A stretch of DNA of 64,000 bases, from the NCBI GenBank assembly GCA_963169105.1, contig OY720632.1:7192001-7256000 (forward strand), given 5' to 3'. Every line of letters starts with the position of its first letter. The first letter of the stretch is position 1. The notes beneath the pieces were generated by a model. It saw only the letters and a list, made by a program, of their open reading frames with translations. It ran no database searches and was not told the origin of the DNA. Positions 58,728 through 64,000 of the stretch are shown here, piece by piece. This DNA is from Ceriagrion tenellum (Eukaryota; Arthropoda; Insecta; Odonata; Coenagrionidae). The translations under genes and the position numbers were made by a program.

Positions 58728-60903
58728 GTCTCGTTTGGATTTACTTGGCAAATAATTTAATAATGATCCGTCTTAAGAACAACAAAAATAAAACAATGAG
58801 ATAATATTTTTAACTCTTGAAAACAAGCAGTCCATTTCAATTTATCCGTTTTTTGATTCGCAGGGCGGGTGCGAATCCACAGCCCAATCTATGAATCATG
58901 AAAGCCATTCACCGTTCTCCAAACTTCTCATCCTTCCAATTTCCACCATCTCCCTTCCTCGTTCCTTTGTTTTGACTGGAACACAAAACGGTAGTCTAGT
59001 GGCAGTGCAAATCCCGAGCTTCCTAGCAACCGCGAACGCGTGCACGAAAAAGACCGAGTGAGTGGTTCCCAAGAGAAAATGGAAATGAGGGAGACGATGG
59101 ACCACTGTTCCCCCGGACAGCATCCTCTCCCGTCCCCTTAATACATTCTCTTGTCCTCCCTCCCCATATTTATCTCTCTCTCTCTCTTTCTTCCCTCTCC
59201 TCTCGTCCTCTTCTATCTCCCCACTCCCTTTCTCCGCGTTCCAATTGCCGATTCCAATGAGGATCCCAAGCGCCCTGTCTCATGCAGACTCGAAGACGGG
59301 CGGAGCGAAAACTTATTTCATTTCGTCCCTGACGAGACGTGTTCCCATTACAAGGACTATTTCGATACGGATAGGACACCTCGCATCTATTTCTATGCCA
59401 ACTGCTCCTCCGCCTTAATTAGTCTCAGCTCTGTGAAGATATCTCATAGTCAACCTGTACTCGCATAGGGAATGACGTCTCGACTCAGACAAACGATTGT
59501 CTATTAAAGTGGCCGGGACAGACCTTAAGTGTGGGAACAATAAAGAGAATGAAATAGATAACGATGGGAACAGGAAATCAAAGTGAGTGGAGCAGGTTGG
59601 AATAGGGCAAGAGAAAATAATATAAAAAAGAGAAGACTTACTCCCACTGCCACACACCAACAGATACAGCACTTTCTCTACACACCGATTGCCGTCAGCT
59701 GACCCACCGCCGACGAGACTAATTTCACGAAAAGTCCGGAGCATTTCGACTGTGTCCTCCTCTCCCGAGAAGCACACACTTGTACTAAAAAAACATGCGC
59801 CCTCTATTCCCGTTAGCAAACAAACAAATGAAGCACAAAAGGCGAGACGAGAGTAAAAAGGGAGGGAGGTTTAAAGGTAAAGAAACTATGGAGGACAAAA
59901 TTAAAATTAGGCCTGTCCCGGCCCGAACACAACCTAAAACTGGATATGAAATACAAAAAAAATTGCCTAAGTAGGAAAAGATACACCTTGACCGGTATTC
60001 AAACAACGGACTTCTCTATGGTGGTAAAGAAATCTAGACAAATGTACATTTAGTGGAGTCGGCCAGATAACTACTCCGCTGAAATATTTCCGTCATCCTG
60101 CTTGAACAAATGAAATGTGAATGGGTAAGAGGATTTCAAACGAAAGACGCACGAAACAATGGAATAGCTATGTATTTGTGAGGTTTCCTTTCTCCTTTTC
60201 GGAGTATAGGTAGGAAGGGGTGGATTGGTAAGAGGAAGAAGCTAGATGGATATCAAACGCCAAGAGACGTGGATTCCCCTTTCGCGGATGGAGCGGGAAA
60301 ATGGAAGTAGGATTGGAATGTTTTGGGGTTCCAATTTGGTCTTTACTTCCCATTTATACTTTATCATACCCGTCATCTTGTAACATCCCAGGGCGATGAT
60401 TTGAAGGGGAATTCAATGAGGCCGTTTTCGGTTCCGTGCATTTTTTTCCTCTCTTTTTCCACAAAGAATTGCTCATGAAAAAAACCACCTTCACGGAGAG
60501 AACTTTCTATATCCTGCATCTTTCGAAAAATGTGATAAAGAGTCACCCCAAAATACAGCACACTTCAATTTTCCTATCTCTATCCTACCATTCCTGCATT
60601 TCACTTGACTGATACATCATTGCTCACGTAAGGAAAAAACAGAATGCTGAACAAGGAGTGGGTTAGGTGATCAAAGAACGATCTCCAACTAACCGTACAA
60701 TTATTTACCGCGCTCAATTCATTGCTTGGATCCTGCATTTAAAGATAATATTACAATTTTATTCTCAACTGAAAATATTTGATTACTCACCGGAGTATTT
60801 CTTTCAAAAGAACTATGAATGAATATGAATTTTTCGGTCGCATTCAGGGTAGAGATTCAATGCAAAAGTGATTTTGTTTCATTCGGCGTGAGAGTAATCT
60901 CCG
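58728..60903. other. Intergenic DNA, no gene recognised
   Basis: 59100-59260 is a pyrimidine-rich tract with (TC)n at 59172-59189. Frames of 105-134 codons here are low in complexity and lack motifs. Confidence 0.4.
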
Positions 60904-61036
60904 TTAACCCATTAACGCCCAAATTATTTTTTTAATGCAATCTTTACTAAAGTCATTTTATATTAGGTTTAGGTACCAGTGAATCAGGAAATATCAATAT
61001 TTGTTCGGTACAATTTGTTGTTGTTGAAATATAGCC

Positions 61037-61054
61037 TGTCCTCATTTGAGGACA
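61037..61054. promoter_or_regulatory. Subterminal palindrome of family C, left
   Basis: TGTCCTCA-TT-TGAGGACA, perfect 8-base arms, 116 bp inside the left end repeat. It is a candidate transposase-binding site. Confidence 0.6.
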
Positions 61055-61200
61055 CGTGGTGTGGCGTTGACGGTGGCGTGTAATTGTTTGGGAAAGTCAG
61101 AATATGGGAAATTCGATCTCAAAATATTTATTGATTAACAATATGTCCAAGGAATATAAACCACAAATGAAATCTGAAATGCAATCATAACTAACATGAA

Positions 61201-62640
61201 TTATTTGTGTATCATTATTATTTTGTTAGATGATATTTCGGAAAACAAGTAAAACAGAGTTACATTATATTTCTCACAGAATGTGCGTGGTTTCCCTTTG
61301 CACCCCTCCAATTGACATATTTTTTGTAGATCCCTATTTTTTATAATGTGATGCATTCCATCATATCTTGTGTCCGGTTGGACTCTTGAACAAGATGTAA
61401 AGGTCCGTGCTAGAGGCCTGCCGCGACTTGTTTTCGTTCCATGTCCCAACTTAAAGTATGTGATAGCTATTTTTCTTATGAAATCTTTTATTGATATTGC
61501 GCTGTTATTTATCATTTTGAAAGCAGCATATGCATTTACTACAGCCATATCAACCATTCTTGTAAAAAGACACCGATACCATTTCTGGCCTCTCACAGCA
61601 ATGAGATGTTTCTCAAAATACCAATCATGGTGATCTACGCCGCCCATGTATTTGGTGTAGTTATTCATTGCTCGTGGCTGCGGAATCAGAGTTTTTTTCT
61701 TGTTTTTTGCTGCTCCATCTCGGAACTGAAACAGCAGATTCTACCTCATCAAAGTTTGTAGCAAGAGTTACAACCATGTAGTCCTTTCAGCATATTACAA
61801 GAATTTTATTTCTCTCATCAAATCTACAGTCATAGTAACCCCTTTCCCTTTTTTTGAAGCATTTAGTACTCCCCAATGTGCATTTGTTGGACTTGTTGTC
61901 ACGTATGGTACCACTCGCCCGGAAACCCTTTTTCTTGAGTATTTTTAGTAGTTCACAGCTCATAAAACAATTGTCAAAAAATAAAAAGTGACTTCAGGGA
62001 TTATCGACAAATGACAACATGCTAAGCACAACTCTAGTTCCAAGTGGCGCCTCCAATTTTTCTCAAATTGGTTCTTTGCCACAATATAAGGAAAAATTGC
62101 AGCAGTACCCATTTTCTCCGTATTATGCCCATAGTTTATGAACAAATCTAATTGGTTTGGATTTTATAAACTGTTTCAGAGGATTATGTCCAAAATAGTG
62201 GACAATCATTTCATCTATCGATAAGTGTTCCTCAAATATACCCCACTTCTAAAAGTTTTTATTAATGCCATAAGAGGCCTAATTTTGAAAGCTTTGTCTC
62301 CCTTGTTTTCAGTAGCAATATTGTTGTCTTGAAAATAAATAAGGGACTTCAACTTTAAATATGAATTACGAGTGAAGGCGTTTTGAGCAATTTCTATACC
62401 AGGTCTTCCTTCTCTGACCAATTATCTCGTTCACTAGGCAGCAAGTGGTGTCCACTAAATATGAGGTATCCAATGAAAGTTTAATATCATTTGCTGACAA
62501 AACATAGCCTTGCCGAAATTTATGCTCGTAGGCACAGCAAATAGTTTCTCTGACTATTACTTAATAAGCCTCCTCCGTAAAAAACTGTTCAAATATCTGA
62601 ACGGGAGTTTTACCTACCAATAGTTTCTTCATTGCTTCAA
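61201..62640 (-). pseudogene. Decayed piggyBac transposase
   Basis: Read from high to low coordinates. FEQFF (about 62590) and an ET-x-x-A segment correspond to the start of the core. FTRNSYLKLKSLIYFQDNN and KIRPLMALIKTF (62370-62255) match the conserved LHF-x-DN...KIRPL region. A frameshift near 62250 leads to LSIDEMIVHYFG with the first catalytic Asp (62213-62215). FFDNCFMS holds the second (61973-61975), and an in-frame TGA interrupts the Lys-rich part that follows. YMGGVDHHD holds the third (61633-61635). The C-terminal cysteine-rich domain has kept only its first half (C-x-x-x-x-C...FCEK) and lost the later Cys pairs. All three catalytic residues are therefore still encoded, but no continuous protein can be made. 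Confidence 0.85.
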
Positions 62641-63099
62641 ACCTTTTTCCGCTCTCATTCCCAAGATCTTTGAAAGAATAAGCGGGACAAACCTTTGACT
62701 ATTAAATAACTTCTTTCCTACAGCGTTTTCTTGGCTGATTCTCTCCCTCTCCAAACTCTCTTCGCTTATATTATTCCCTTATGAAGGGTAATTGCTAATT
62801 TATAAATGTATGAAAATAACACTAATGACGCGGCTAAAATATCTATATTTCTTACCTGAATAGATATAATATGTAATCCAAGGCTTTTAAGGGAAGTTGA
62901 AATAGCTTTAAGGAGATTTTGAATAAAAATTATTATACTCCTTCACAATAACGTTGATATACATACATATGGAGTAATTTAAGATATGCCTGCAATTGTA
63001 ATTTTAAAATTTTACTTAAAGGATAAGCGTTAAAATTACTTTCTTGAAATTTGTGGTCATTGGATGACGAGTAACATCGAAGAAGTCACAAACGCCCAG

Positions 63100-63117
63100 T
63101 GCCCTCAAATGAGGACA
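63100..63117. promoter_or_regulatory. Subterminal palindrome of family C, inner right
   Basis: TGCCCTCAAATGAGGACA, one arm mismatch. It lies 340 bp inside the right end repeat. Confidence 0.55.
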
Positions 63118-63438
63118 GCAGATTTAAAGTGCAATTAGAGGACAAATAATGCATAAAATTCATTCAAAAAATACCTCAAAATACATGCGTAAATGGAATT
63201 GATATAATCTTATAAAAATAATATGATATCTTAGCTTATGTAAAAAAATAGAAGACGATGTGTCGAAGAGGTCTCACCCAGTCTACCACGACACAAAACG
63301 AAAGCGTGTTTCTCGGCGAAGAGCAGCTTACGAATGACGAAAGGAGTAAGGTAGTTGCTTCAATGTCTAACTAATCGACGTAATATCAAGCACTTTCGGA
63401 GGGGAAAAAGTGTGCAGAATTTCGGGCTACAATGTAAC

Positions 63439-63456
63439 TGTCCTCGAATGAGGACG
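63439..63456. promoter_or_regulatory. Subterminal palindrome of family C, next to right end
   Basis: TGTCCTCGAATGAGGACG, directly beside the right end repeat at 63458. Confidence 0.6.
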
Positions 63457-63475
63457 GTGGGCGCTAACGGGTTAA

Positions 63476-64000
63476 CCACTAACTGGTGTCTGTGTCCAGC
63501 TAATGTTTCTCTTGAACCAGATGTCAGCTCCAAAGTTCCAAAGTACTAGCCTGTTTATTGAGTGAATACCATTTCTTTTTGTGCTAATGTGTGTTTCATA
63601 CTTGTTGAATCCCTGGTGTGGATATATTTCCCCGTAAATCGCTCAATGACCAACCGCCTTTCCCTTTTTTATCCCTGTTTACGGCTTTTGGAGTTACTAC
63701 CTTTATTAGTAGCTAATATGCTCGTTGCCATTAAATCCCTAAGAACTTGGTAATTACTGAGAGAACTGAGGACTTTGGCGCTCATAAAAATTGGTCCAAT
63801 GGATTACTCATTCCGTAAAACTATAAATTACCCTCTCACCGGAGAATTGATTCGAAAGATTTCCAGAAAATGGTAGCATACTGTTAGAGCCCATATCAAT
63901 ACACAAAACACGCCCGCAATATTGCTTACTCATTTAATTACGCAAGATAAGCCGTACAACGCAAAATTCCCTGTGCATAGCCACAGCTGAGTTACCACAG
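63476..64000. other. Intergenic DNA, no gene recognised
   Basis: No coding, RNA or element signal up to the end of the window. Confidence 0.45.

Larger units (their letters stand above)
60908..63471 (-). mobile_element. piggyBac transposon (family C), 2564 bp, decayed
   Basis: The 14-bp inverted ends are CCCATTAACGCCCA at 60908-60921 and, in reverse complement, CCCGTTAGCGCCCA at 63458-63471, with two mismatches. TTAA lies at 60904-60907 and 63472-63475. The palindromes are TGTCCTCATTTGAGGACA (61037-61054), TGCCCTCAAATGAGGACA (63100-63117) and TGTCCTCGAATGAGGACG (63439-63456, one base from the right end repeat). The transposase lies on the minus strand and is broken by frameshifts and stops. 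The length is normal for an autonomous piggyBac element, so little has been deleted. Confidence 0.9.

Overview
The window looks like AT-rich, intergenic DNA from an arthropod nuclear genome, probably an insect. I found no host gene. Across 64 kb the only long, clean reading frame is a transposase. Everything else I could identify is a mobile element, a decayed piece of one, or a simple repeat. The arthropod call rests on the mix of elements: piggyBac elements in TTAA sites, a hAT MITE with the TAGGGATG terminus, tRNA-derived SINEs, GIY-YIG retroelement pieces, non-LTR retrotransposon tails and a Ty3/gypsy remnant. It is an inference from those families, not a species identification.

Layout. 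1-11 kb: fragments of a GIY-YIG retroelement, a 200-bp fold-back palindrome beside an (AT)n tract, a minus-strand LINE remnant, a complete hAT MITE (3621-4059), an inverted pair of tRNA-like SINE heads (7142-7478) and a Penelope-like 3' end (8175-8690). 11-17.3 kb: two piggyBac-type elements side by side. One is a 584-bp MITE (11251-11834). The other is a 4.9-kb element (12399-17312) carrying an uninterrupted 598-residue transposase. 17-31 kb: mostly unannotatable DNA with copies of one dispersed repeat family, a 757-bp piggyBac-type MITE (22655-23411) and a small minisatellite. 31-49.8 kb: a tRNA-derived SINE head, a LINE 3' end, a LINE reverse transcriptase remnant, a further dispersed repeat copy, and a scrambled, deleted Ty3/gypsy element. 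50-64 kb: a 300-bp SINE, a fragment of a fifth TTAA-type family, and a 2.56-kb piggyBac element (60908-63471) with a broken transposase.

The most interesting pattern is in the piggyBac-type elements. Four have both ends and the TTAA target duplication, each has its own terminal inverted repeat, and each carries its own family-specific 12-20-bp palindromes just inside the ends. In the piggyBac family the C-terminal cysteine-rich domains are known to bind a palindromic internal repeat as a dimer, so these palindromes are plausible transposase-binding sites that have diverged family by family. The 598-residue transposase is open from start to stop and keeps its zinc-binding tail. However, the residue at the second catalytic aspartate position is asparagine (N348), so this copy is predicted to be unable to cut DNA. 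The broken transposase at 61-62.6 kb shows the opposite: the three catalytic aspartates are still encoded, but the frame is shattered.

Limits: boundaries of degenerate elements are approximate, family names come from motif recognition, and no search or alignment was run.
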